This document shows positions 8,006 through 17,601 of a stretch of 64,000 nucleotides of DNA, piece after piece. The notes below the pieces were generated by a model. That model had not been told where the DNA came from, made no database searches, and saw only the letters and a program-made list of their open reading frames with translations. The translations under genes were made by a program, and so were the position numbers. This DNA comes from Lactobacillus sp. (GTDB taxonomy: Bacteria; Bacillota; Bacilli; Lactobacillales; Lactobacillaceae): contig JAKVNR010000001.1 in assembly GCA_022483245.1 (NCBI GenBank), positions 1 to 64,000 on the forward strand, given 5' to 3'. Each line of letters opens with the position of its first letter. The first letter of the stretch is position 1.

Positions 8006-9286
8006 ATGAACTCGGACAGTTTGGGACAAAATCTGCCCTTTTTTGTCCGAAAGTTGAGCGTGATTGATATGGAATTCTCTGATTTTTTTGACATGCTATG
8101 GACATATTTAGGTAGCCCTGATGAGAGCAAAGATAATAAGGGGCGTCCTAAATTCTTTTGTCATTTAATAGATTTGATCATTCGTACTCCACAGACTGAT
8201 GTGGAGGATGAAAAAGCACAAAGTGGGGACTTGAATCCTTTTGCAGGCAGAGTAGCCGACACCATTAACAAGTACTGTATTGGCTCCAGGCCAATCCCTA
8301 AAAAAGATGCAAAAGAGTTACTTAGCAGAATTAGTAATGGGAAAAAGTTTGTAGACGAAATTAATTTTTCAGCCCCAGGAGCAAGAGAAAGCATTCGAAA
8401 TAAGTTGCGTGAGGAGCAATTTGAAGTAACTACAAGTTCTTTGGGTGAAGTATGCTTCAAAATAATGAAAGCTTTTTTGAATAAGTTCAAAAATGGTGAA
8501 ACCTCTGTAAAAACTAATGATGTCAAAACAAATCAGAATTTCATCGATAACTTGCGTTTACTTCATGATGTCGATATAGAATTCCCTTTATGTGGAGAGA
8601 GCTTGATTAAGAATGGTATTAGCAATGCCATAGCAGGATATGATGTTGTCCATATCTTTCCTGACAACTTAAATGAAAAGGAAAAAGCTAAATTTGCCAA
8701 AATAAAAAAGGCACCTGAAAATTCAGATGCCTTAGAAAATAAAATCCCATTATGTTTAAATTGTGCGAATGTTTATCTCAATAATCCTAACTTAAATGAT
8801 TATCAACGGTTGATTCAGAAAAAACAACATGTTATTAATGAAAAACAAATCGCTCAAGGCCTAAATCAGCTAACTTTAGAAGCAAAATTGACTAAAGTGA
8901 TTCAGGGGCTAAAGAAGGTTAAACCAAACTTAGCGAATTCTGTTATTGATTATGATGCACATACCGTAGAAGAAAAGATAAGTCATGATTATGCCTTACA
9001 AGGGGCTGTTAGTTATTACGTTTCGGGTTATTACAACAAAATCAAAGATCAATTTTCTAATTTGGAAGGTCCAGATTTTTCTTTTGATGAATTAGCTACC
9101 ACCATAAAGTTAGCCTATTTTAAATTTAAGCGTGAGCAACTAGATCAGGAAGAAATATTTAATCACTTGGCTGATTGGATTCTTGCTAAAGAACAATTGC
9201 CTCAGGATTATTCAGAAGCTTCCAGAATTATAGTGGCTTTTTTCGTTCAAAATTGTGAGGTGTTTGAAGTTGAAAATGCCCAGTAA
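8006..9286 (+). CDS. ABC-three-component system protein with degenerate HNH-like zinc region
   Basis: This 426-residue first cargo gene is followed by a small middle component and a DUF2326-type ATPase, the layout of ABC-three-component (ABC-3C) conflict systems. Its middle part resembles an HNH finger: PLCGES, then VVHIFP, then LCLNCAN. The first knuckle has only one Cys and the last His is replaced, so nuclease activity may be lost. The C-terminal part would be the ABC-3C interaction domain. The start is unsure: the ATG at 8006 has a weak ribosome site, and an ATG at 8069 is possible. A hairpin lies within the first codons. Confidence 0.65.
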   Translation: MNSDSLGQNLPFFVRKLSVIDMEFSDFFDMLWTYLGSPDESKDNKGRPKFFCHLIDLIIRTPQTDVEDEKAQSGDLNPFAGRVADTINKYCIGSRPIPKKDAKELLSRISNGKKFVDEINFSAPGARESIRNKLREEQFEVTTSSLGEVCFKIMKAFLNKFKNGETSVKTNDVKTNQNFIDNLRLLHDVDIEFPLCGESLIKNGISNAIAGYDVVHIFPDNLNEKEKAKFAKIKKAPENSDALENKIPLCLNCANVYLNNPNLNDYQRLIQKKQHVINEKQIAQGLNQLTLEAKLTKVIQGLKKVKPNLANSVIDYDAHTVEEKISHDYALQGAVSYYVSGYYNKIKDQFSNLEGPDFSFDELATTIKLAYFKFKREQLDQEEIFNHLADWILAKEQLPQDYSEASRIIVAFFVQNCEVFEVENAQ

Positions 9287-9503
9287 AGTTACTGACTATA
9301 AGGAAAGTACATTAGCAAGTCTTCCTAAAATAATGAAAAAACTAAACGAACAAGCTATGAACCCACAAGATCTTTATAAGAGAACAAGAAGATATTTTGA
9401 TGATGTGGGTGAGTTTGTGGAGGCGTTGGATTGTTTGTTTATATTAAACAGGATTTGCATTGATGAAGAAACAGGTGTGATAAGCAGTGTTAAAACAAAT
9501 TAG
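9270..9503 (+). CDS. ABC-3C middle component
   Basis: This small protein of about 77 residues has the end pattern FVEALDCLFILN...GVISSV, as in ABC-3C middle component family 6. It overlaps both neighbours (17 bp each), so the three genes are translationally coupled. GAGG at 9257-9260 favours the TTG start at 9270; an ATG at 9276 is the alternative. It is thought to bridge the ATPase and the effector protein. Confidence 0.6.
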   Translation: MKMPSKVTDYKESTLASLPKIMKKLNEQAMNPQDLYKRTRRYFDDVGEFVEALDCLFILNRICIDEETGVISSVKTN

Positions 9504-11142
9504 TTGTGATCAGTTTATGGTCGATGGGCACCCACGTGGACCAATTTATTTTAATAAAGGGCTAAATGTGATTTTAGGTGGTCATAGCGGAACTAATTCA
9601 ATTGGGAAATCAACGCTTTTGATGATTATCGACTTTGTATTTGGTGGAACTGATTATGTGAAAAAGGACCTTGATGTCCAGAAAAATGTAGGTCCTCATA
9701 TTATAAAGTTCGCTTTTGAGTTTAATGATAAAAAGTATTATTTTTCAAGGTCAACAGAAGATTTTCAATACATCTATATTTGTAACGAGAAATTCATCCC
9801 TAAAGATAATAAGAAAATAACTGTCGAGGAGTATCTCGATTTTTTGTCTGAGCAATATAATTTGGATTTACCCGGACTAACATTTAGAGGTGCAGTTGGC
9901 CGTTTTATGAGGGTTTATAATCGTCAAACTACAAATGAAAAAAGACCCTTGCAAAATAGCAATCAAGAGCCGGCTAAACAGCAGGTCTATGGATTACTGA
10001 AGTTGTTTGACAAATATTCTCCTATTGAGAATAGAGAAGAGGCAGCAAAAAAAGCCGAGGAAGCTTACACAGCATTTAAAAATGCAGGGACATACAGGTA
10101 TGTTCCAATAGTTGATACAAAAAGACGGTTTAACGAAAATCTAAACAAAATTGAACACCTTAAACAAAAGCTGTCAGACTTACAATCTGAAAATAATGAA
10201 GGCTCATTAAACTTAGATGATATGCAAGCAGCACGTTTAAGAGAAATAAGAAATGATCTATCCCAACTTAGGGAACAGAAGAATATCTACTTGAGTAGAT
10301 TAAATGTCATAAAGTCTAATGAAGAAGCCGGACCTAAAAGGTATCGAAATAATTATCATGAATTAGAGCAATTCTTTCCTGATGTAGATATCCAAAGAAT
10401 TGAAAAAATAGATAAATTCCATCATCAAATTACTAAGTTCCTTAAACTAGAGTTTGAACGAGAGAAAAATACTATTGAAGAAAATGTTGAGGATTTAAGT
10501 CATCATATTTCTCAACTAGTTAATGAAGCACAAAAAATAAAGAATCAACAAGGGCCAAATGTCCAAACTGCTTTACTTAATGAGTATGCTGATAAAAAAG
10601 CAGAATTGAAGCAATTAGAAGACGAAAATAAAAATTATCAGAAGAAGAAAAAGCTACAACAAGACAAGAAAGATCAGCAAGATGCTTTAAAAGCGACTAT
10701 CAATACTGAATTGGCAGAGGTACAGCACTCTTTGAACACCAAAATGGCTAGTTTAAATGTGCAGGTCTGCGGATCTAGTTCATTTCAACCTCCACGAATT
10801 GAATTAAAACCAACAGGATACAATTTTGAGACGATTAATGACCAAGGTACAGGTACATCATTCAAGGGATTAATTATTTTCGATCAAGCTTGTCTTGACT
10901 TAACACATCTACCATTTTTTGTTCATGATTCACTACTATTTTCAAATATTGAGATTGATCGTAGAAATAGAATTATTGAAATGTATGCTCAAGAAACTAA
11001 GCAGATATTTATTTCGATTGATAGTATTGAAGTATTATCAGAAAAAGCACAAGAGATTATTAGAGAGAATACAGTTCTGACACTTGAACGTGGTGGTAAA
11101 GAACTGTTTGGGAGATCATGGAATGAGCAAGCAACCAAATAA
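9487..11142 (+). CDS. DUF2326-type SMC/RecN-like ATPase of the ABC-3C system
   Basis: This 551-residue protein has an unusual Walker A loop (GGHSGTNSIGKST, about residues 31-43), a long coiled-coil middle rich in K, E and Q (about 200-410), and a C-terminal Walker B region (GLIIFDQA) followed by HDSLLFSNIE. These are features of DUF2326 ATPases, RecN/SMC relatives found in ABC-3C systems. The GTG start follows AGGTG and lies within the previous gene. It is inferred to sense invading DNA or replication intermediates and to activate the partner protein. Confidence 0.75.
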   Translation: MLKQISCDQFMVDGHPRGPIYFNKGLNVILGGHSGTNSIGKSTLLMIIDFVFGGTDYVKKDLDVQKNVGPHIIKFAFEFNDKKYYFSRSTEDFQYIYICNEKFIPKDNKKITVEEYLDFLSEQYNLDLPGLTFRGAVGRFMRVYNRQTTNEKRPLQNSNQEPAKQQVYGLLKLFDKYSPIENREEAAKKAEEAYTAFKNAGTYRYVPIVDTKRRFNENLNKIEHLKQKLSDLQSENNEGSLNLDDMQAARLREIRNDLSQLREQKNIYLSRLNVIKSNEEAGPKRYRNNYHELEQFFPDVDIQRIEKIDKFHHQITKFLKLEFEREKNTIEENVEDLSHHISQLVNEAQKIKNQQGPNVQTALLNEYADKKAELKQLEDENKNYQKKKKLQQDKKDQQDALKATINTELAEVQHSLNTKMASLNVQVCGSSSFQPPRIELKPTGYNFETINDQGTGTSFKGLIIFDQACLDLTHLPFFVHDSLLFSNIEIDRRNRIIEMYAQETKQIFISIDSIEVLSEKAQEIIRENTVLTLERGGKELFGRSWNEQATK

Positions 11143-11368
11143 CTTAAAAATTAAATATAAGGTTAGTTACAAGAAATTGTGGAAATTGTTAATTGATCGG
11201 GGATTACAGAAAAAAGATTTGCAAACTGAATGCGATATTAGCGCTGCTTCCGTTGCTAAGTTAGGAAAAGATGCTAATGTTACTACTGATCTTTTAATGA
11301 AGATATGCACTGGCTTAGACTGCAATCTTAATGACATTTGTGAAACTGTACCAATTAACGAAGAATAG
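11123..11368 (+). CDS. XRE-family regulator (controller-type) ahead of the type III system
   Basis: This protein of about 81 residues is almost all Cro/CI-type helix-turn-helix (KKDLQTECDISAASVAKLG). The start at 11123 follows GGGAGA and overlaps the ATPase gene end. A clear relative, at the matching position before a methyltransferase, is in element 2 (51905). Small XRE proteins before restriction-modification genes often delay restriction until methylation is in place; that role is likely here. Confidence 0.8.
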   Translation: MSKQPNNLKIKYKVSYKKLWKLLIDRGLQKKDLQTECDISAASVAKLGKDANVTTDLLMKICTGLDCNLNDICETVPINEE

Positions 11369-11378
11369 GAGAAATTTG

Positions 11379-13328
11379 ATGCAAACAGATAACGAAAAAT
11401 ATAATGAAACTGTACAATCAAACACAGCTTTCTTAAATGAACTTAAAGATAAGTTACCAGAATTTTTTACGAAGGAGGGATCTTTTGATTTAGAAAAATT
11501 TAAAAATGAATTGAAACAAAAGAACGTCAATGAACTTAGTGAGGGCTATCAGCTTGACTTCATTGGTAAAGATTACGCACGTCGTCAAGCTGGTGAAGTG
11601 CCAAGCACAGTTATTGTTCCTGATGAAAAGCAAAACAAGGGCGAAGGTAAGAACAGCAAAAATTTATTCTTCACTGGTGATAACCTAGAAGTCTTACGTC
11701 ATCTTCAGAACAATTACCAGAATAAGATTGATGTTATTTACATTGATCCGCCGTATAACACAGGCAGCGATGGCTTTGTTTATCCAGATTCTTTTGAATA
11801 TAGTGATGAGAAACTAAAAGATATGTTTGGCTTGGATGATGATCAAGTCGCTCGATTAAAGAGTATTCAAGGGCGCTCTAGCCATTCGTCTTGGCTTACT
11901 TTTATGTATCCAAGGTTATTTTTAGCTAAAAGATTACTTTCAAAAAAAGGAATCTTTTTAGTATCAATAGACGAAAATGAAGATACCAATTTAAAAGAAC
12001 TTTTAGATGAAATATTTGGAGAAGCTAATTTTATTGGTCAAATTATCCGCAAAACCCGTTCAACTGCAAATGACTCTTCATCTGGTTTCAATCAACAGCA
12101 CGAATCATTATATGTCTATGCCCAAAATATACAATCTGCGGAATTGAAGGGTGAGAAAAAAAGTCTTGAAGGTTACAAGAATCCTGACAATGATCCAAGA
12201 GGTCCGTGGTCAACTGATAACCCAAGCGCAAGGAGCGGTTCTGAGAGTACATTTTTTGAAATTAAAAATCCCTATACTGGTTTAATAGATTTACCACCCA
12301 AAGGACGATATTGGGCTTTTTCAAAAAGTACCATGGAAAATTGGATTCAAAACGGTAAATTTGTATTTAAAAAGCAGTATTCTGAATCACAAAGAGGTTT
12401 TTTCATAAAAAAATATGCCAGTGAGTTAAAGAGTACGCATAAGCAAGTTGATTCATTGTTTGCTACTGATAATATTTTTATGAACCAAGCTGCAACAAAA
12501 TACCTACGAGATAAAATTTTTGATGGCAGAGATTTCTTTTCAAGTCCCAAACCTGTAAGTCTTATTAAAAAGATTATTCAATATAGTAGTCATGCAGATT
12601 CTCTTGTCCTTGATTTCTTTGCTGGTTCTTCCACCACTGCCGATGCCGTCATGCAGCTTAATGCTGAAGATGGTGGACACCGTAAGTTCATCATGGTGCA
12701 ACTGCCCGAAAAAACTTACCATACCAACAGCGATGGTTCCGAAGTGCCGACTAAAGGCGGTAAAGCCGCCTATGAAGCAGGCTTCCGTTCTATTGACGAG
12801 ATCTCGCGGGAACGCATCCGGCGCGCTGCTAAAAAGATTCGTCAGGATAATGAATTAACTTTACCAGAAGATTTTGATGGCAGCTTTAAGCATTATCGTG
12901 TAGTTAAGCCTGTTAAACAGACGTTGGAAGAAATTGATGACTTTGATCCTAACAATACTAACCTGTTTACAAATATGGTTGATGGCTTTTCTAGTAAGAG
13001 CTTAGGTATTGATGGAGATGCTACAGGTGAAGAAACAATTTTAACTACTTGGTTAGCTAAAGATGGTTATTCATTTAATACTAACGTTCAAGATCTTAAG
13101 TTTGGCAATTACATGGCTCATCAAGTTGAAAATAATCGTCTCTATCTGATTAATGAAGGCTGGGGAGCTGACCAGACCAGAGAGCTGTTAAATCAACTTG
13201 GTACACATCAGTTAAACGTTCAAAGTGTGGTTATCTTTGGCTATTCCTTTAACGTCGCCGAACTTCGCGAACTAGAAAATGGTCTGAAGCAGTTAGATAG
13301 TAAAGTCACTTTGATCAAGAGGTACTAA
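11379..13328 (+). CDS. mod: Type III restriction-modification methyltransferase (Mod)
   Basis: This 649-residue N6-adenine methyltransferase has the catalytic motif DPPYNTG at residue 123 and the AdoMet motif DFFAGSST near 412, the beta-class order typical of type III Mod. The region between them (about 200-380) would hold target recognition. The start at 11379 is set by AGGAG eight bases upstream. It is followed after 3 bp by res. The middle is more AT-rich than the ends, consistent with exchange of the recognition domain. Confidence 0.93.
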   Translation: MQTDNEKYNETVQSNTAFLNELKDKLPEFFTKEGSFDLEKFKNELKQKNVNELSEGYQLDFIGKDYARRQAGEVPSTVIVPDEKQNKGEGKNSKNLFFTGDNLEVLRHLQNNYQNKIDVIYIDPPYNTGSDGFVYPDSFEYSDEKLKDMFGLDDDQVARLKSIQGRSSHSSWLTFMYPRLFLAKRLLSKKGIFLVSIDENEDTNLKELLDEIFGEANFIGQIIRKTRSTANDSSSGFNQQHESLYVYAQNIQSAELKGEKKSLEGYKNPDNDPRGPWSTDNPSARSGSESTFFEIKNPYTGLIDLPPKGRYWAFSKSTMENWIQNGKFVFKKQYSESQRGFFIKKYASELKSTHKQVDSLFATDNIFMNQAATKYLRDKIFDGRDFFSSPKPVSLIKKIIQYSSHADSLVLDFFAGSSTTADAVMQLNAEDGGHRKFIMVQLPEKTYHTNSDGSEVPTKGGKAAYEAGFRSIDEISRERIRRAAKKIRQDNELTLPEDFDGSFKHYRVVKPVKQTLEEIDDFDPNNTNLFTNMVDGFSSKSLGIDGDATGEETILTTWLAKDGYSFNTNVQDLKFGNYMAHQVENNRLYLINEGWGADQTRELLNQLGTHQLNVQSVVIFGYSFNVAELRELENGLKQLDSKVTLIKRY

Positions 13329-13331
13329 GCC

Positions 13332-16307
13332 ATGAAGATTAAACTAGAAACTTTACAGCATCAAACTGACGCTCTGGCTGCCATTGATAAATCTTTTCCT
13401 GGAATGGATACGATGAGTAATGATCCCAATGCAAACTACATCTATGCCAATCCGCTGATTAAGTACCGCTACAACGATAAAGCTAATATTGACATAAAGA
13501 TGGAAACAGGTACAGGGAAGACCTATGTTTATACCCGGATGATGTATGAATTACATCAAAAGTATGGGCTCTTTAAGTTTGTCATTGCAGTGCCCAGTCC
13601 AAGTATTAAAGAAGGTACTCGTAGTTTCATTACCAGTGATTATGCTAAACAGCATTTTAGTGAATTCTATGAAAATACCAGGGTGCAATTAAACGTCATT
13701 AACGCAGGCGATTTTAGTGCACGTTCAGGGCGACGTAACTTCCCGGCACAGCTATCTGAATTTGTGGAGTCAACTAGACAGAATACTAATCAAATTGAGG
13801 TGCTGCTGGTTAATCAAGGGATGCTTCATTCTAAGTCCATGCACCGTGATGATTATGATCAGACTTTGCTTGGTGGCGAAACTTCACCAATTAAAGCCAT
13901 TGCGGCAACTAGACCTGTAGTCATTATTGACGAGCCGCAGCGATTCCCACGGGGTAAAAAGTTTTACGAAGATATTAAAGCAATGAAGCCCCAATTAATT
14001 GTCCGTTTTGGAGCTACTTTCCCGGAAACAACAAGTGGGCGTGGCAAAAACAAGGTTACTAAGATTGATTATTACCGTGGTGAACCTCAGTTCAACTTGG
14101 ATGCCGTCGATAGCTTTAATCAAGGTTTAGTTAAGGGAATCGATATCGATTACCCAGATATGCCAGAAGAGCAAGCAAGCAACTTGTACAAGGTTAAACA
14201 GGTTAAAGCTAAAGAATTGATCCTTTCCCAAGGAAAAAAAGAATATTCTCTAGGTGTTGGTGAAAACCTTGCAGATGTCGATCCAGGCTTTCAAGGAGAT
14301 ATTACTTATGCCGGTGGCACGGATCGTGAGTTATCTAATGGATTAGCGCTGGCTAAAGACATGAAATTAATCCCGGGCACTTTCGCGCAAAGTTACCAGA
14401 AAGAGATTATTTCGCAAGCCTTGGACTGCCACTTTAAGGCCGAAGAGGAAAATTTTCTACGTCCTAACTCTGGGGATAATGCGCCTAAAATAAAAACCTT
14501 GTCCTTGTTTTTCATTGATAGTATTTCAAGCTTTCGAGGGGAAAATAGCAGTAAAGGCTGGCTTGCCAAAGAATTTGAACGACTTTTAACTGAAAAATTA
14601 AATAGACTGATTGGTCGGTATGAGATGGCAATTGATGATCGAGAAAAAGATTATTGTTCATTCTTACAAGCTACTTTAAGGAGCTTGCAGTCAGAACATC
14701 AGGACGTATATGCTGGCTACTTTAGTGAAGATCGCGGCAGTTCAGATGCTGATATTCAAGCTGAAGTTGAGGATATTCTTAGTAATAAGGAAAAACTGCT
14801 CAGCTTTAAGAATAAAGATGGTAACTGGCTAACTCGTCGCTTCCTCTTTTCAAAGTGGACGCTGCGTGAAGGTTGGGATAATCCAAATGTTTTCACAATT
14901 GCCAAGTTACGTACTTCCGGTTCCGAAATTAGTAAGATTCAGGAAGTTGGTCGTGGTTTACGGCTTCCAGTTGATGAAACTGGTCACCGTTTGAATCAGG
15001 ATGAGTGGCAGAGTCGTCTATCTTTCTTAATAGGTTATGATGAACGAGATTTTGCTCAAAAGTTAGTAGGTGAAATTAATGATGATTCACCGATAAAACT
15101 GAACCAAGAAGAATTAACTGATGACATGATCAAGCTGATTGTTAAAGCTAAACAAAAAACTGATCCTAAGTTTGATGAGGACCAGCTACTTGATGATTTA
15201 GATGCCCATAATGTGATTACTCGTTCTAACAAATTTAAAGAAAACGTTGAATTAGATGGTCAAATGATGACCGGCTATGATGCGTTGTGTCATCTTTATC
15301 CAGAATTAGTCCAAGAAACTAAAGTTGCTAAGGATAAGGTTCGAGATAAAAATTCAAAAGACAGCACAAATGTTAAGCTACGCAAGCAAAATTGGCAGCA
15401 ATTGAAGAATTTGTGGTTGCAATTGGCTAAGCGGCAAATGATCAAGTTTGATCCATCGGTTAATCAAGATGCCGAAACTGTTGCCCGGAACGTCTTTAAC
15501 GATAGCGATAATAAGATCTTTGTTTTGCAACGGCCGCAGGTGGTTCACCAAGAAGTGGTAACTGATGAGAATGTGGCTTCCGTTCGGGAAACGCAGTCGG
15601 ATTATAGTACTGAATTCTTAACCATGAATTATGGTAAATTTCTTAAACTCTTGGCTAAGGGTACTGATTTACCGGTTAATTTGCTTAACAATTTGATGAT
15701 CAAAGCGATTAAGCGTTTGAAAAATAATACTAACTACATCAATGAGAAGACACTTGGCAATTTAATTCGCACTTTTAACAATCAATTTAATGAACGAATT
15801 AAGACTTCTTATAGCTATGAACCACTGAACTTTTCATCTTCAACATCGATTTACAATGCTAAAAAGCAAGAGTTTGTGGATTCGATTCCGGCTAGCGTAC
15901 TTGGCGTATACCAGTCAGATTCGACTTCTGATGAAAAGTACTTGTATGACCGGCCACCGCTGCGTTATGACAGTGCTGATCCAGAATTAAAAATTTTACA
16001 ACGGTCGTATGGCCCGAAGATTAGTGTCTTTGGGAAATTACCAAAGAAAGCAATCAAGATTCCACGTTTTGATAATGGAACAACTACACCAGACTTCATT
16101 TTTAAGATTGAACATGGTAAAAAGCCAATTTACTTAGTGATTGAAACTAAGGCTGAAAACATGCGCTTGGGTGATGAAGAAATTCATATTATTCAGCAGA
16201 AATATTTTGATCATCTTAAAGAATCAGGTGTTTACTACCGGATGGCAACAAGTGAACAAGAGGTGCATGATTTAATTAATAAATTGGAAAACGGGGAGTT
16301 GAATTAG
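13332..16307 (+). CDS. res: Type III restriction enzyme helicase-nuclease subunit (Res)
   Basis: This 991-residue SF2 ATPase has Walker A ETGTGKT at residues 58-64, the type III DEPQ box at about 200, and SSTWN-like downstream motifs (WTLREGWDNPNVF, EVGRGLRLP). A C-terminal nuclease follows (TTPDF near 918, then IETKAEN near 937), giving the PD...ExK set. All expected parts are present, so it looks active. It works with Mod to cut unmodified DNA carrying head-to-head sites. Confidence 0.93.
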   Translation: MKIKLETLQHQTDALAAIDKSFPGMDTMSNDPNANYIYANPLIKYRYNDKANIDIKMETGTGKTYVYTRMMYELHQKYGLFKFVIAVPSPSIKEGTRSFITSDYAKQHFSEFYENTRVQLNVINAGDFSARSGRRNFPAQLSEFVESTRQNTNQIEVLLVNQGMLHSKSMHRDDYDQTLLGGETSPIKAIAATRPVVIIDEPQRFPRGKKFYEDIKAMKPQLIVRFGATFPETTSGRGKNKVTKIDYYRGEPQFNLDAVDSFNQGLVKGIDIDYPDMPEEQASNLYKVKQVKAKELILSQGKKEYSLGVGENLADVDPGFQGDITYAGGTDRELSNGLALAKDMKLIPGTFAQSYQKEIISQALDCHFKAEEENFLRPNSGDNAPKIKTLSLFFIDSISSFRGENSSKGWLAKEFERLLTEKLNRLIGRYEMAIDDREKDYCSFLQATLRSLQSEHQDVYAGYFSEDRGSSDADIQAEVEDILSNKEKLLSFKNKDGNWLTRRFLFSKWTLREGWDNPNVFTIAKLRTSGSEISKIQEVGRGLRLPVDETGHRLNQDEWQSRLSFLIGYDERDFAQKLVGEINDDSPIKLNQEELTDDMIKLIVKAKQKTDPKFDEDQLLDDLDAHNVITRSNKFKENVELDGQMMTGYDALCHLYPELVQETKVAKDKVRDKNSKDSTNVKLRKQNWQQLKNLWLQLAKRQMIKFDPSVNQDAETVARNVFNDSDNKIFVLQRPQVVHQEVVTDENVASVRETQSDYSTEFLTMNYGKFLKLLAKGTDLPVNLLNNLMIKAIKRLKNNTNYINEKTLGNLIRTFNNQFNERIKTSYSYEPLNFSSSTSIYNAKKQEFVDSIPASVLGVYQSDSTSDEKYLYDRPPLRYDSADPELKILQRSYGPKISVFGKLPKKAIKIPRFDNGTTTPDFIFKIEHGKKPIYLVIETKAENMRLGDEEIHIIQQKYFDHLKESGVYYRMATSEQEVHDLINKLENGELN

Positions 16308-16308
16308 G

Positions 16309-17601
16309 ATGTTATCGCTAATTGAATTAGCTAAAGAAGGAAAATTGGAAAAAACGGGAGCTAAGCCTAAGCTACCAATCAAGGTTGACGGAGTTAGTTC
16401 CGAGACACTAGATGTCTATAAAATTCCCTTGGAATACCTTTATTACAATGATAAAAATGGCCGGATTGCGACAGGTATTTCTCAATATCAAGATGAACTG
16501 CAACCAGCAAATGATCAGGATGATATGCAATACAATAACTTTGTGGCTAAACTGATTGAGCAGGACAATCCGACAGCGCTTAAGCGTACCAAAAAATCTA
16601 TTGCCGAATCCGGACAGCAGGTTTATGGCTACGTGCTTGATGATGGCCGGATTGTTGATGGTAATCGTCGCTTTACGGCCCTACGTGATATTCATCAATC
16701 AACTGGTAAGACAGTTTATTTTGAAGCAGTCGTTTTGCCATTCTCATATAACAACACCACTGAACGTGTCAAAATTAAAAAGCTTGAATTGGCCATCCAG
16801 ATGGGGGTTGAGGAACGGCAAAATTATGACCCGGTTGATCTAGCTGTTGATATTTACCAAACTACCAGTGGTGATGATCCAATTATGACCCAGGCTGATT
16901 ACGCAGCCGATTCTCATATGCGCCCAACAGAAGTCAAAAAATATTATGACGGTGCCGTCTATATGAAGAAATTCTTAGAATTTATCGGGGCACCTGAAAA
17001 TAACTTCAATATCATCAAGGAAAGTAAAGTTTGGACCCTTTTCTATGAAATGGGAAAATCTTTGTCAAAGAACTTTGGTGATGATCCGGAATCACAGGTT
17101 CGTAAGAATGAAACTATGAATTCTTATTTTGGAGTTATTTTGTATCAAATTCATGTAGGGGTTAGTGGTAACACCGCGCGTAACCATATTCGGGAATACA
17201 GTAAGAACGTAGTTAATAGTGTTGACAATGAAGACTTTAATGACGATGTAGCAGATATGGTTGATGATTTGTCAGAATCGCTACAGGATGATGAAATTCA
17301 TACTACTTCAGATCTAATGCAAAGCTTGACTGATGAAAATGATACGGTTGAAGCCTTCGGAGATACATTTGATACCTATATGCGGAATGCTCGAAATAGT
17401 GAGTCTGTCGATAAATTCATCCGTAATATTAAGCAGAATGTGAAGTACTACCACGACTTAAACGAAGATGGTGGTCTAATCGGGAGCCTTCGTTATAACG
17501 AGGTTAGTGAAGATCAATTAAAAGAACTGCAGAAATATATGCGGGATCTAAATCAATTGAGTAAGGAGTTGTTCAGTAAGTATGGAGACGAAATCAGATA
17601 G
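16309..17601 (+). CDS. ParB/sulfiredoxin-domain protein linked to the type III system
   Basis: This 430-residue protein starts 1 bp after res. Near residues 112-121 it has DGRIVDGNRR, the ParB N-terminal motif, in which related proteins bind CTP or ATP. The rest is helical and acidic towards the end. It overlaps the SNF2 gene by 20 bp, so the two are coupled. It is not a standard part of type III systems. A DNA-clamp or nuclease role next to a helicase is plausible, but I know of no defined function. Confidence 0.7.
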   Translation: MLSLIELAKEGKLEKTGAKPKLPIKVDGVSSETLDVYKIPLEYLYYNDKNGRIATGISQYQDELQPANDQDDMQYNNFVAKLIEQDNPTALKRTKKSIAESGQQVYGYVLDDGRIVDGNRRFTALRDIHQSTGKTVYFEAVVLPFSYNNTTERVKIKKLELAIQMGVEERQNYDPVDLAVDIYQTTSGDDPIMTQADYAADSHMRPTEVKKYYDGAVYMKKFLEFIGAPENNFNIIKESKVWTLFYEMGKSLSKNFGDDPESQVRKNETMNSYFGVILYQIHVGVSGNTARNHIREYSKNVVNSVDNEDFNDDVADMVDDLSESLQDDEIHTTSDLMQSLTDENDTVEAFGDTFDTYMRNARNSESVDKFIRNIKQNVKYYHDLNEDGGLIGSLRYNEVSEDQLKELQKYMRDLNQLSKELFSKYGDEIR

